Positions 25,279 to 33,897 of a stretch of DNA of 64,000 nucleotides are shown in pieces (position 1 is the stretch's first letter; the number at the start of each line of letters is the position of its first letter). Origin of the DNA: Pirellula staleyi DSM 6068 (GTDB lineage Bacteria; Planctomycetota; Planctomycetia; Pirellulales; Pirellulaceae); assembly GCF_000025185.1 (NCBI RefSeq), contig NC_013720.1, positions 2,418,001 to 2,482,000 on the forward strand. The letters run 5' to 3'. A program made the translations under genes and the position numbers. The notes under the pieces were generated by a model. The model worked only from the letters and a program-made list of their open reading frames with translations. It did not search any database and was not told the origin of the DNA.

Positions 25279-27098
25279 GCGATGCCATCGTCAGCTGGGG
25301 GCTCGAGCTGCTGCGACAAACCGAACTGCTGCGAACTTTCGCGCTCCACTTTTTGTGGCAAGCTCCCCTGGTGACCTTTCTGGTCGCTGGGCTCTTGAGG
25401 CTGCCATGGTTTCGCAATCCTAAGGCCGCACACCATCTGCTGGTGAGTGCGCTCGCGCTCCTCATTGCCGCGCCGCTGATGACAGCGCTGCTCGCCCCAC
25501 CGCATCAGCCGTGGCTGGCTTCTCTGATCGAAGCTGCGCCTCATGTCCTTCAGGATGACAACGAGCAAGCAAAGCAAATCCCTGAGCATGTCGAAGCTGA
25601 CCTGGGCGTGATGGATGCGGTGGAACTGGCTGCAGCGGACGATCGCGAGCCCAACGATTTAGCCTGGGAAGGGATCGCCTCGCTGGCGGAGAGCGAGTCG
25701 CAGTCTAACAGCTCATCGACTTACAGTAGCGTGGCTGCATGGACCGATGATTTGATGGGTTATCTCGCGACGTTTCTTCCCGCCGCATTACTAGCTGCCA
25801 CGCTGCTGTGGTGCGGGGTGGCCTTGGTGCGGCTCGCGCGACTCGCCGGTGGCCTGCTCCAGGTGCGCCGGTTGATCCAGACGAGCGAGCCTGCCTCCGC
25901 CGCTGCTCAAGAGATTGCCGGGCCGCTTTCGCAGGCGCTGCAGCTGCGGAGTCAGCCGACCATTCTGGTCTCTGATTCGCTCGACGAAGCGGCCGCTGTC
26001 GGACTAGCAGATGCGAAAGTAATTTTGCCGCGCCGCTGGGGCGAGTCGCTCGATCGCCAGATGCTGCGAGCTGTTTTGGCACATGAGCTCGCCCACATTC
26101 GTCGCGCCGATCTGTGGGTGCTGATGGCTCAGCGTGTCGTCGAATCACTGCTGCCGTTTCATCCGGCGGTGGCGTGGATGAGTCTAGAAATTTCGCGTCA
26201 GCGCGAACTCTGCTGTGATGCCGAAGCGATTCGGATCACGGGGGAGCGCCTGGCGTATGCACAAACTTTGCAACGGGTTGCTGATTGGAAGTTGGCTGAT
26301 GTTCGGCCAGCGCTGTCAGCAGGGATTCGGGGAGAGTCGAATATGAACCTCTTGAGTCGAGTGAAGTTGGCCTTGGGCCTGCCAGCAGCATCTCCAGCGG
26401 TGATGAGCCGTGGATTGCTCGCTGCGATTGCTGTTCCGGGGATCGTGGCGCTCGTCGGGGCTGGCTTCGCGCCATCCCTTTCGCTCGCCGATGACGAAGA
26501 ACGGACCGTGGAAGTGCGTGAAGACGAAAACCGTGAAGTGAAACGGGAAGGCGCGCCTGCTCGTGAACGAGAAGTCGGCGAGCGTGAGCGCGATCCCAAC
26601 CGCGAAGTGGAGCGCGACCGTGAAGGTGATCGCGAAGGGCGTCGTGAAGATCGCCCCGCCCCGCGCCGCGACGAGCAAGAGCGTGCACGGGAAGTCCCTG
26701 AACGCGAGAATCCTGAGATGCGCGAGCTGATCATGCTGCTGCGTAAGTTGAATGCGGAAGTCAGCAGCCTGCGTGCGGAAGTGAATCAGCTGAAGGCGAA
26801 CAGCCGCATGCAGCCCGATCGGCCACGACCAGAAGCTGACCGTCCCCGTCCCGAGGGCGATCGTCCTCGTGGTGAAGGGGATCGTCCCCGCGAAGGTGCC
26901 CGTCCCGATCAGCCACGCCCCGATCAACCTCGCCGAGAAGCTGATCGTCCCCGTCCTGACCAACCACGCCCTGATCAACCCAAGCGTGAAGGTGATCGGC
27001 CACGTGCTGAAGAACCTAAACGCGAAGAACCACGCCGTGAGGAACCACGCCGTGAAGGTGATAAGCCGGTCGAGCAACCAGCCGTTAAGCCTGAGTAG
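25275..27098 (+). CDS. BlaR1-type membrane metalloprotease, peptidase M56
   Basis: 607-residue partner of the repressor. The N-terminal half has helices around LHFLWQAPLVTFLVAGLL, LVSALALLIAAPLMTALL and LPAALLAATLLWCGVALVR. The cytoplasmic gluzincin domain follows: AHELAHIRRADL at about residue 270 and RQRELCCDAEAIR are the zinc-site motifs, and another hydrophobic helix (LLAAIAVPGIVALVGAGF) comes after. Instead of a penicillin-binding sensor domain, the tail from about residue 405 is a highly charged Glu/Arg region, then DRPRPE- and PDQPR-type repeats rich in Pro, Arg and Asp. Ends at a strong terminator. Likely two-gene operon. Confidence 0.9.
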   Translation: MSDAIVSWGLELLRQTELLRTFALHFLWQAPLVTFLVAGLLRLPWFRNPKAAHHLLVSALALLIAAPLMTALLAPPHQPWLASLIEAAPHVLQDDNEQAKQIPEHVEADLGVMDAVELAAADDREPNDLAWEGIASLAESESQSNSSSTYSSVAAWTDDLMGYLATFLPAALLAATLLWCGVALVRLARLAGGLLQVRRLIQTSEPASAAAQEIAGPLSQALQLRSQPTILVSDSLDEAAAVGLADAKVILPRRWGESLDRQMLRAVLAHELAHIRRADLWVLMAQRVVESLLPFHPAVAWMSLEISRQRELCCDAEAIRITGERLAYAQTLQRVADWKLADVRPALSAGIRGESNMNLLSRVKLALGLPAASPAVMSRGLLAAIAVPGIVALVGAGFAPSLSLADDEERTVEVREDENREVKREGAPAREREVGERERDPNREVERDREGDREGRREDRPAPRRDEQERAREVPERENPEMRELIMLLRKLNAEVSSLRAEVNQLKANSRMQPDRPRPEADRPRPEGDRPRGEGDRPREGARPDQPRPDQPRREADRPRPDQPRPDQPKREGDRPRAEEPKREEPRREEPRREGDKPVEQPAVKPE

Positions 27099-27129
27099 TC
27101 AGAGCCCTCGAGCTTACCGATAAATGACC

Positions 27130-27182
27130 AAAAAGAACGTCGCGCGAGAGAGCCTCCAACTCTTTCGCGCGACGTCTTTTCG
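27130..27182 (+). terminator. Bidirectional terminator between blaR1-type gene and nuclease gene
   Basis: Stem ACGTCGCGCGA/TCGCGCGACGT with T-runs on both strands, between convergent genes. Confidence 0.85.
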
Positions 27183-27214
27183 TTTCTGGATCGATCGATG
27201 GTCGACAGGATCGT

Positions 27215-28225
27215 TTACTGATCGCCGACGAATTCGAACTCGGTCACGAGCGGGTAGTGATCGCTGAAATCCCGTTCTGCCTCGGCGATTTTCCAGTAAA
27301 TCTCGCGATGCTCGGTGTCTTGTTCCTTGCCGTTGACCACCAGATCGCGGCGAATCGTGGCCGACTTAAAGACGAGGTCTTTTTTCCCGGGTGCATCTTT
27401 GGTGAGCGAGGGGCTGAGCAAGATGCGGTCGAACTGTTTGAAGATCAGATGGGTATAGGGGTTCTCTTCCTTCACCGCCGAGAGGGTGTCGAAAAGATCA
27501 TCGTCGGTGCTCGGGGTATCGAGCCCACGGATCACACCAATATCACTATCGGGAGCCAGATTGTTCCAGAGATCGTTGGTATTGAGGTCTCCCATGATGA
27601 TCACGTTCTCGCCGGCGAGAATTTTGTCGTTCATCCATTTGCGGGCCAGGCGGCCCTGACGGGTTCGAATATCAGCCGCATCGGGGGCAGCGCGCAAATG
27701 CAAATTCAAGATCGAAAGCTTTTCGCGATCTTCGGGAGGCCCCCATTCAAACTCTGCGAACAGGTGCTTGTTGAGGTGATAGTAGTCCTGCACGGCGAAC
27801 TCTTCTTTGGTTTGCTCTTTCCAGCTGAAGCTGGTGAGTCCGCTTTGGTAGAGGATCGCGACATCTTGCTCGGTGAAATAGTCGGAGCCTTCGATGAAGG
27901 CAACGCGGTAGGTGAGGTTATGGTCCTTCTTCAGTTTGCTGGTGAGGTAGAAGAGGACTCGGCGATTCTCGATCTCCTGGAGCGCGATGATCGTGGGGTT
28001 GATCGTGGCGATTGCTTTGGCGATGCCGTTGAGTTTCCAGTCCCAGTCGGCGCGGGTCGGCGCTGCTTGTTCCTTAGGCAGCTTCATGTAGTTGTCGCCG
28101 ATATGCTCGTCGTAGAACCATTCCAGGTTCCAGGTGGCCACCACCAGCTTTTCGGGGCGCTCGTCGGCCAGCAGGGGGCGGGCTAGTAGCAAGAGCAAGG
28201 CGGCTGCCAAGAGTCGTGGATTCAT
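27215..28225 (-). CDS. Exported endonuclease/exonuclease/phosphatase family protein
   Basis: 336-residue secreted protein of the EEP (DNase I-like) fold. Signal peptide MNPRLLAAALLLLLARPLLA. Family motifs in order: ATWNLEW, ALQEIEN (metal-binding Glu), LNLHLRA, IMGDLNTND and SDHYPLVTEFEF (catalytic Asp-His). So it should cleave phosphodiester or phosphoester bonds in nucleic acids, lipids or phosphoinositides outside the cytoplasm; the actual substrate cannot be read from the sequence. It converges with the blaR1-type gene and is divergent to the CaMKII-association-domain gene. Confidence 0.9.
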   Translation of the reverse strand: MNPRLLAAALLLLLARPLLADERPEKLVVATWNLEWFYDEHIGDNYMKLPKEQAAPTRADWDWKLNGIAKAIATINPTIIALQEIENRRVLFYLTSKLKKDHNLTYRVAFIEGSDYFTEQDVAILYQSGLTSFSWKEQTKEEFAVQDYYHLNKHLFAEFEWGPPEDREKLSILNLHLRAAPDAADIRTRQGRLARKWMNDKILAGENVIIMGDLNTNDLWNNLAPDSDIGVIRGLDTPSTDDDLFDTLSAVKEENPYTHLIFKQFDRILLSPSLTKDAPGKKDLVFKSATIRRDLVVNGKEQDTEHREIYWKIAEAERDFSDHYPLVTEFEFVGDQ

Positions 28226-28566
28226 CGGGCGCTACTCGGTGGTGCAAGAGGGCGGGGAGTACTGGAAAACAGGCCAGGTGCGAGAGTCGGATCGTCGCGG
28301 CGTGCGCTGCACCGCCGGTGCTTTCGCTCGGCAACTGGCACTAGTCTAGTAGCCCGCCGGGTGGGTGTGACCCGTTCGGCGGGAGAAAAACCGATGAATT
28401 TCGGAAGTAGGGCTGCAGTCTGAGGGACCGCTCGAGCGCGGCGGAGGTGCCCCTTAGCGACCGCCCGCAAAACGATTTATGATAGCTCCGCCGGACCGAG
28501 CTCTTGCTGCTGGGCATCTTGGCAAAAACTTATCACCTCTATTAGCTTTCGGAAGACGACCCGACT
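28226..28566. other. Divergent promoter region
   Basis: 341 bases between divergent genes (nuclease, minus; CaMKII-association-domain gene, plus). No gene and no clear -10/-35 pair or repeat was seen. CGGAAGACG just before 28567 contains GGAAG as a possible ribosome-binding site. Confidence 0.4.
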
Positions 28567-28959
28567 ATGGCTGCGATTGAAACTGAAGTATTGGCCCTGA
28601 ATCAAAAACTGCTGGTGGCCATTGTGACCGGGGACTGGAAGACCTACGCCGAATTGTGCGACGAATCGATCACCTGCTTCGAACCCGAAGCGCGCGGCCA
28701 GGTGGTGGTGGGGATGCCGTTTCACAAGTTCTATTTCGATCTCGGCCCGGCCACGACCGCTCGCAATGTCACGATGTCGCAGCCGCACGTGCGCGTGATT
28801 GGCGATGCGTGCGTGATTTTGTCGTACGTGCGTCTCACGCAGTCGCTCGATGCCAGTGGTGCTCCGCAAACGGGTCGTGTCGAAGAGACCCGCATCTGGC
28901 AGAAAGTGGGCTCGGCTTGGAAGCATGTCCACTTCCACCGCTCCCCCGGCGCCGCCTAG
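28567..28959 (+). CDS. CaMKII association-domain-like protein
   Basis: 130-residue cytoplasmic protein of the NTF2-like fold that matches the association (oligomerisation) domain of calcium/calmodulin-dependent kinase II. Typical elements: LNQKLLVAIVTGDWKTYAELCDESITCFEPEARG, GMPFHKFYFDLGP, and VEETRIWQKVGSAWKHVHFHRS. There is no kinase domain. In bacteria such free domains are of unknown function; by fold it may form large rings or bind a small ligand. It converges with the glycosidase gene, 32 bases apart. Confidence 0.88.
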   Translation: MAAIETEVLALNQKLLVAIVTGDWKTYAELCDESITCFEPEARGQVVVGMPFHKFYFDLGPATTARNVTMSQPHVRVIGDACVILSYVRLTQSLDASGAPQTGRVEETRIWQKVGSAWKHVHFHRSPGAA

Positions 28960-28991
28960 TGCGTCAATCACCGGACTCGTTTCGGCTCGAA

Positions 28992-30290
28992 TTACTCGTG
29001 ATGCTCGAGTCGATCGACCGGCAGTTGCAGGTCGTGGCAGGCCTGAATGAAGCTCGCCGCGCTCCAGGCTTGATAGGCTTTGCCCATCGGCCGCCCGGTG
29101 ACACCGTGGTGCCACTCGTTGAACTCCCACTCGTGCTTCACTCCCATTTGGCAAAGGAGCGCGAGTTTCACCATCTCGCGGCGTGCCAGTTCGCGGAGTC
29201 CCAGTTTGTGGATATACCGCACCCAGACACCACCGATGAGTGGCCAGATGCCGCCGTTGTGATAATGGTCGGGTAAGTTCAGCAGATTCACCGTGAAGTA
29301 GTCGCGCCATTCGGGATCGCCAGCGTGCACCGTGGGATAGAGATTGCGAACCGGGTGGGGCATGTTCACCCCCACACCCCACAGGAAGCGAAAGGTCATC
29401 ATCGCTTGGCGTTCGCTCACCAGGTCGTGCATGGTGAAAGCGAGCAAATTGGCGTAGACATCGCAGCGCCAGCTGAAGCTGAAGGGAGTGAGCTGCGCGA
29501 CGAGATAGCGAGCATCTCCCAGGGCCGTTTGGGCATTGGCAAAGCGGCTGCGAAGGGGGGAATTCGGATTGGTGCTGGGCCAAAAATTGGCGTTAATCAG
29601 TTCGCGAACCCGCAGCGACATTTTGCGATATTCGGCCGCGCGCTCGACGTGTCCCAGATGCGCGACGATGTTGCTGTAGCAGACGAGCGAGCGATACCAC
29701 AGAATCTCGTCGTACAAAATGTGGTAGCTGCGGGCGAAGAGATCGGTCCAGTCTCCCGCTTCCGGAATTTCGAGGAGGCCGCAGTTGTTGCTGTCGTGCG
29801 CAGCGAGCCAGTCCATCGAGCGCTGGAGTTCGGCCGCGTGGTCGTGGATGATCGACCAATCGCCCGTTTCATTGGCGTGTCGCCAAACCGCAATGATCAG
29901 CCATAGTCCGCTGTCGATCGAGGAAATGTTCCCCACGCCTGCGTAGTCGGGTTGGCCCGATTCGATATGCACGTTGGCCGGAATCTGCCCCGAAGGACTC
30001 CGGTGGGCGAGCAATGTTCGGAGCGTTTGGGCCTGACAGCGGCGCATCTCGGCATCGTCGATGTCGAGCGACCAGATGACTGTCTTTGCGCCATCGCGCG
30101 CCCAGACACTCCGGTAGTTCTCGTCGGTGCCGTAGCTCTCGTTGTCGGCGAGCGAGCAAGCTGAGAAACCGGCCGGGGTGATGTTGCGCCGGAGCGTGGC
30201 ATCTGCTTCGCGATAGGCACGAGCGAGCAGGTCGCGCTCAGCGAGTGTGAGTTCTTGGTACTCGCCGGGCTGAAAAAGAATTCGGCTCAT
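28992..30290 (-). CDS. Putative (alpha/alpha)6-barrel glycosidase (GH100/GDE-like)
   Basis: 432-residue cytoplasmic protein with features of an (alpha/alpha)6-barrel glycoside hydrolase, related to amylo-alpha-1,6-glucosidase and neutral invertase-like enzymes. Supporting motifs: NYRSVWARDGAKTVIWSLDI, GQIPANV, GNISSIDSGLWLIIAVW, EIPEAGDWTDLFAR and DHYHNGGIWPLIGGVWVRY, which match the catalytic-site segments of that group. Acidic residues in DWTDL and WARDG are candidate catalytic groups. No signal peptide. No polysaccharide cluster is near it, so the substrate (glycogen branch, sucrose or other) is unresolved. Family identification is moderate. Confidence 0.75.
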   Translation of the reverse strand: MSRILFQPGEYQELTLAERDLLARAYREADATLRRNITPAGFSACSLADNESYGTDENYRSVWARDGAKTVIWSLDIDDAEMRRCQAQTLRTLLAHRSPSGQIPANVHIESGQPDYAGVGNISSIDSGLWLIIAVWRHANETGDWSIIHDHAAELQRSMDWLAAHDSNNCGLLEIPEAGDWTDLFARSYHILYDEILWYRSLVCYSNIVAHLGHVERAAEYRKMSLRVRELINANFWPSTNPNSPLRSRFANAQTALGDARYLVAQLTPFSFSWRCDVYANLLAFTMHDLVSERQAMMTFRFLWGVGVNMPHPVRNLYPTVHAGDPEWRDYFTVNLLNLPDHYHNGGIWPLIGGVWVRYIHKLGLRELARREMVKLALLCQMGVKHEWEFNEWHHGVTGRPMGKAYQAWSAASFIQACHDLQLPVDRLEHHE

Positions 30291-30399
30291 CGCTGCAGCG
30301 TTACTTCCTAAGTGCGTGGTCTGATCGCGGCGCAGGGAAATCGATGGAGCATCGATTCACCGTACGTCACCCGCCAATAGGTGGTTCGTTGTAACGCAA

Positions 30400-32232
30400 T
30401 TACTTGAACGGGAAAACCAAGGGGGCGATGACGCAGGTGACCCCGGCGATCAAGAAGTCGAGTGGCAGACCGACTTTCAAGTAGTCGCTAAATTTATAGC
30501 CGCCGGGACCATAGACCATCAGATTGGTTTGATAGCCGATCGGAGTCGCGAACCCGGCCGAGGCGGCCATCATCACTGCAATCACAAACGGCAGGTAGCT
30601 CACCCCTAGTTTGTCGGCAGTAGCCATGGCAAAGGGAAACATCAGCGCGGCGGCGGCATTGTTAGTGATCAGTTCGGTCACCAGCAGCGTGACGAGGTAG
30701 ATCATCACCAGCGACATCCAGGGGCTATCTCCGGCAAGCGAGGTGGCATGATCGGCGATCATTTTGTCGGCACCGGTCACTTCGAGTGCTTGTCCGAGTG
30801 CAAAGGCGGCTGCGATCGCCAGCAGCACTTCCCAATCGACACTGCGCCGCGCCCCTTCGATCGAGAGGCAGCGGGTGATCAGCATCGTGGCGGCAACAAC
30901 GAGTCCACCCACGAGCATCGAGACGACATCGAAGGAAACGAGCAGCACCATGGCGACCAAAAGGGCGACGGTGAAGAGGGCCAGTTCGTGTCGCGGTGGG
31001 CTCGATTGGTCGATCTTGCTGACGAGAAAGAAATCGCGACTTCCGCGCTGCTGTTCAGCAAACGAAGGATGCGCTTCGACCAGCAGCACATCCCCGGCGG
31101 TGAGCACAATATCGCCAATCTTCTGATGCAGCCGTTCGCCGTTGCGGGCCACAGCCACCACCACCGCGTTGTAGTGATTGCGAAACCGCGACTCGCGAAT
31201 CGTCTTTCCTACGAAGGGGCAAGTGTTGCTGACGACCGCTTCGATCAAGCAGCGCTGAGGGCGGGGGGCCTTGAGCTTAAAGACATCGTCGGTAGCGGGA
31301 ACGAGCCCGCGAATGCGCTGCAACTCGACCACCGATTCAACCACCCCGACGAACAGCAGCCGATCTCCTTCGCGGAGGACCTCCTGGGGGGAAACGGCGA
31401 CAATGCTGCTCCCTTCGCGATCGATCTCGGCCAGATAGAGCCCGGGGAGATGCCGCAGGCCAGCATCTTCGATGCTCTTCCCCGCGAGCGGGCTGTCGGG
31501 AGCGACCTGCATTTCGACCGTGTATTCTTTGGGGTCATCTTGCGTGCTGATGGCGGCGCTACGATCGGGGAGCAGATAGCAGGCTGCAAAAATAACGTAA
31601 ATTCCACCGATGATGGCGGCCGGAACGCCGACCCAAGCGATGTCGAATAAGCCGAGCTTCGATTCGATCCCTTTGGCGTCGATCAGCAGACCTTGCACCA
31701 CCAGGTTGGTGCTCGTGCCGATGAGGGTGCAAGTGCCACCGAGGATGGCGGCGTAGCTGAGCGGAATCATCAGCTTCGAAGCGGCAATGCGCTGGGTGCG
31801 CGAGAGGTCGGTGACGGCCGGAATCAGCATCGCCACCAGCGGCGTGTTATTGAGAAAGGCGCTCAAACCCATCGTGGGGAGCATCAGCCGGGTGACTGCA
31901 GAGAAAACGGTTTTTGGGCGTCCGAAGAGTCGAATCGCGATCCAGTCGACACCTCCGGTCTCGCGAATGCCGGCTCCGACGACAAACAGAATGGCAACGG
32001 TCACCATCCCTTCGTTGGAGAGTCCGGCGAGTGCCTTGGAAGGCTCGAGCACGCCGGTGGCCAGCAGAATCACCACACTGGCAATCAGAACCAGATCGGG
32101 AGCAATCGTGGTGAACGACAGAGCCAGAAAAACAAACGCCACGAGCACCAGCACAAAAATGGCGGGGGAGATCCCGAGAAACTCAAGTACCGGGGACGCT
32201 GCCAGGAGCGATAGGGAAGTAAGGCCGTTCAT
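30400..32232 (-). CDS. SLC13-family permease with two TrkA-C domains
   Basis: 610-residue inner-membrane transporter of the divalent anion:sodium symporter (SLC13/DASS) type. About five helices precede a central soluble block, and six or more follow. The centre holds two TrkA-C (RCK-C) regulatory domains: YTVEMQVAPDSPLAGKSIEDAGLRHLPG and CLIEAVVSNTCPFVGKTIRES. The symmetrical motifs of the family are seen in LSAFLNNTPLVAMLIPA and LITNNAAAALMFP. Candidate substrates are sulfate, di- or tricarboxylates or arsenite; the sequence alone does not tell. CAGGAA precedes the start by about five bases. Confidence 0.92.
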   Translation of the reverse strand: MNGLTSLSLLAASPVLEFLGISPAIFVLVLVAFVFLALSFTTIAPDLVLIASVVILLATGVLEPSKALAGLSNEGMVTVAILFVVGAGIRETGGVDWIAIRLFGRPKTVFSAVTRLMLPTMGLSAFLNNTPLVAMLIPAVTDLSRTQRIAASKLMIPLSYAAILGGTCTLIGTSTNLVVQGLLIDAKGIESKLGLFDIAWVGVPAAIIGGIYVIFAACYLLPDRSAAISTQDDPKEYTVEMQVAPDSPLAGKSIEDAGLRHLPGLYLAEIDREGSSIVAVSPQEVLREGDRLLFVGVVESVVELQRIRGLVPATDDVFKLKAPRPQRCLIEAVVSNTCPFVGKTIRESRFRNHYNAVVVAVARNGERLHQKIGDIVLTAGDVLLVEAHPSFAEQQRGSRDFFLVSKIDQSSPPRHELALFTVALLVAMVLLVSFDVVSMLVGGLVVAATMLITRCLSIEGARRSVDWEVLLAIAAAFALGQALEVTGADKMIADHATSLAGDSPWMSLVMIYLVTLLVTELITNNAAAALMFPFAMATADKLGVSYLPFVIAVMMAASAGFATPIGYQTNLMVYGPGGYKFSDYLKVGLPLDFLIAGVTCVIAPLVFPFK

Positions 32233-32416
32233 TCGTTCCTGTCACGATTCCAAGCAGGCTCAAAACGGCCAGCGGCATGGTTGCAAAACTTGGGAGGATT
32301 TTCGGGTGCACAGCGAAGGCCCTATTTTGACAACGAAGCCCTGAAACGGCAAGGCGAGCCGCCCCAGCGACTCGCCCTAAAAATGTCGGTTCAGCTCTAT
32401 GCTTGTGGGGGATTAC

Positions 32417-33727
32417 CTAGCCCACCTTGGGCTCCATCCCCTCGCGATATTCACGTTTCCAAAGTGCGGCTGCCTTCTCGTCGCCCACGATCGAGCCATC
32501 TTTCTCACTGGTGGTGAGGACCCGCTTCACGCGGTGAGCAATATTTCCAAGATGACAGAGCAGTGTGCTCTTATGACCATCGAGGATGTCGGCTGGTGGT
32601 AGTTCGAGCGACTTTGTGCACTTAAGGAAGTTGACGACGTGGCCGACATCGCCACCTTCGCCAGTGACCGCGCCGATTTCCTTGTTCTTAAGGTCAAAGA
32701 CCTTGTAGCCCGCATCGACAATCACAATCGAACCCTCTTCGCCGTGGAAGCTGACGCCAAATTGATTGGCCATCGACCCCAGCGGGCTCCACGACAGACC
32801 TTCCCACGAGACGGTTTTCTTTTGCGGGAAGTTGAAGGTGACCAGATGGGTGTCGGGGGTCTCTTGGTCGTCGTCGTGCCGATACTTGCCGCCACCGGAG
32901 GTGACTTCGATGGGAAAATCGACTCCGAGTCCCCAGCGCGCGACGTCGAGTGCGTGAACGCCGTTGTTCCCCAGCTCGCCGTTGCCGTAGTGCCAATGCC
33001 AGTGCCAGTTGTAGTGCACCAGATTGTTTTTGAATGGACGTTCGGGAGCGGGACCTTGCCACAGCTTCCAGTTGAGCCATGACGGGGGTGTTTCGACAAC
33101 GCCATGACCAATGTTGGGACGACGATTGTTGTACCAAGCGCGGGCGTAATGCACTGGACCGATTTCGCCAGCGTGAATCTTGCCGATCGCTTCCTGAATG
33201 GCGGTCCAGCTGCGGCGCTGCGAACCCATCGCCACGATGCGACCCGCTTTACGGGCAGCTGCCACTGCGAGTTCCCCTTCGTGGGGATTGTGACTGCAAG
33301 GCTTTTCGACATAGACATGTTTGCCCGCATTGCACCCGGCAATCGCGGCCGGAGCGTGCCAGTGATTGGGCGCAGCGACTACCAGAATGTCGATCGCTTT
33401 GTCGTCCAGAATGCGGCGGAAATCGTCGGTGATGGTCGGCGCCAGTTGCTGCTGACCTTTCACCAGTTCGAGCCCCTTGGCGGCGGCTCGCTCGTCGACA
33501 TCGGCGATATAGCCCACTTGCGCGCCAGCGGTCATGAACGCTTTGGCGAGGGCACTTCCGCGGCCGTTCACTCCCATGATCCCCACCACCGGAATCTCAG
33601 CGGCTGATTTGCTGACCGGCGTGGTTTCGTCGGCCACTAGCGCGAGGGTCGCTGGAAGTGAACTGGCGGCTGTAGCAGCGGCGACAAGCTGAAGGAAGGA
33701 TCGACGATCGATCGCAGGACTGGGCAT
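32417..33727 (-). CDS. Gfo/Idh/MocA-family oxidoreductase, Tat-exported
   Basis: 436-residue NAD(P)-dependent sugar oxidoreductase family member. The Tat signal (DRRSFLQLVAAATAASSLPA) indicates export in folded form, common for planctomycete members. The Rossmann part shows GIMGVNGRGSALAKAF, VDERAAAKG and the family EKP motif in HVYVEKPCSHNPHEGELAV. The C-terminal domain has a His/Trp-rich stretch (VHYNWHWHWHYGNGELGNNG) and HALDVARWGLGVDFP. The substrate is likely a carbohydrate or inositol-type compound, but the sequence cannot fix it. GAGG lies six bases before the start. Divergent from the D-aminoacylase gene. Confidence 0.92.
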   Translation of the reverse strand: MPSPAIDRRSFLQLVAAATAASSLPATLALVADETTPVSKSAAEIPVVGIMGVNGRGSALAKAFMTAGAQVGYIADVDERAAAKGLELVKGQQQLAPTITDDFRRILDDKAIDILVVAAPNHWHAPAAIAGCNAGKHVYVEKPCSHNPHEGELAVAAARKAGRIVAMGSQRRSWTAIQEAIGKIHAGEIGPVHYARAWYNNRRPNIGHGVVETPPSWLNWKLWQGPAPERPFKNNLVHYNWHWHWHYGNGELGNNGVHALDVARWGLGVDFPIEVTSGGGKYRHDDDQETPDTHLVTFNFPQKKTVSWEGLSWSPLGSMANQFGVSFHGEEGSIVIVDAGYKVFDLKNKEIGAVTGEGGDVGHVVNFLKCTKSLELPPADILDGHKSTLLCHLGNIAHRVKRVLTTSEKDGSIVGDEKAAALWKREYREGMEPKVG

Positions 33728-33897
33728 GGCAAGCCTCGTGGCGAGTGAAGATTTCAGGCATGCGAGAGGAAGCTTTAGTCTAACAAACCTGCGGCACTAA
33801 TTCACATCGAAACTTCACGCAACTACACTCAGCGTGGAATCACGCTGCCGGAAAGGCGTGCAATTCCACCTTCGACCCTCGCCAGAAAGCTCACGAC

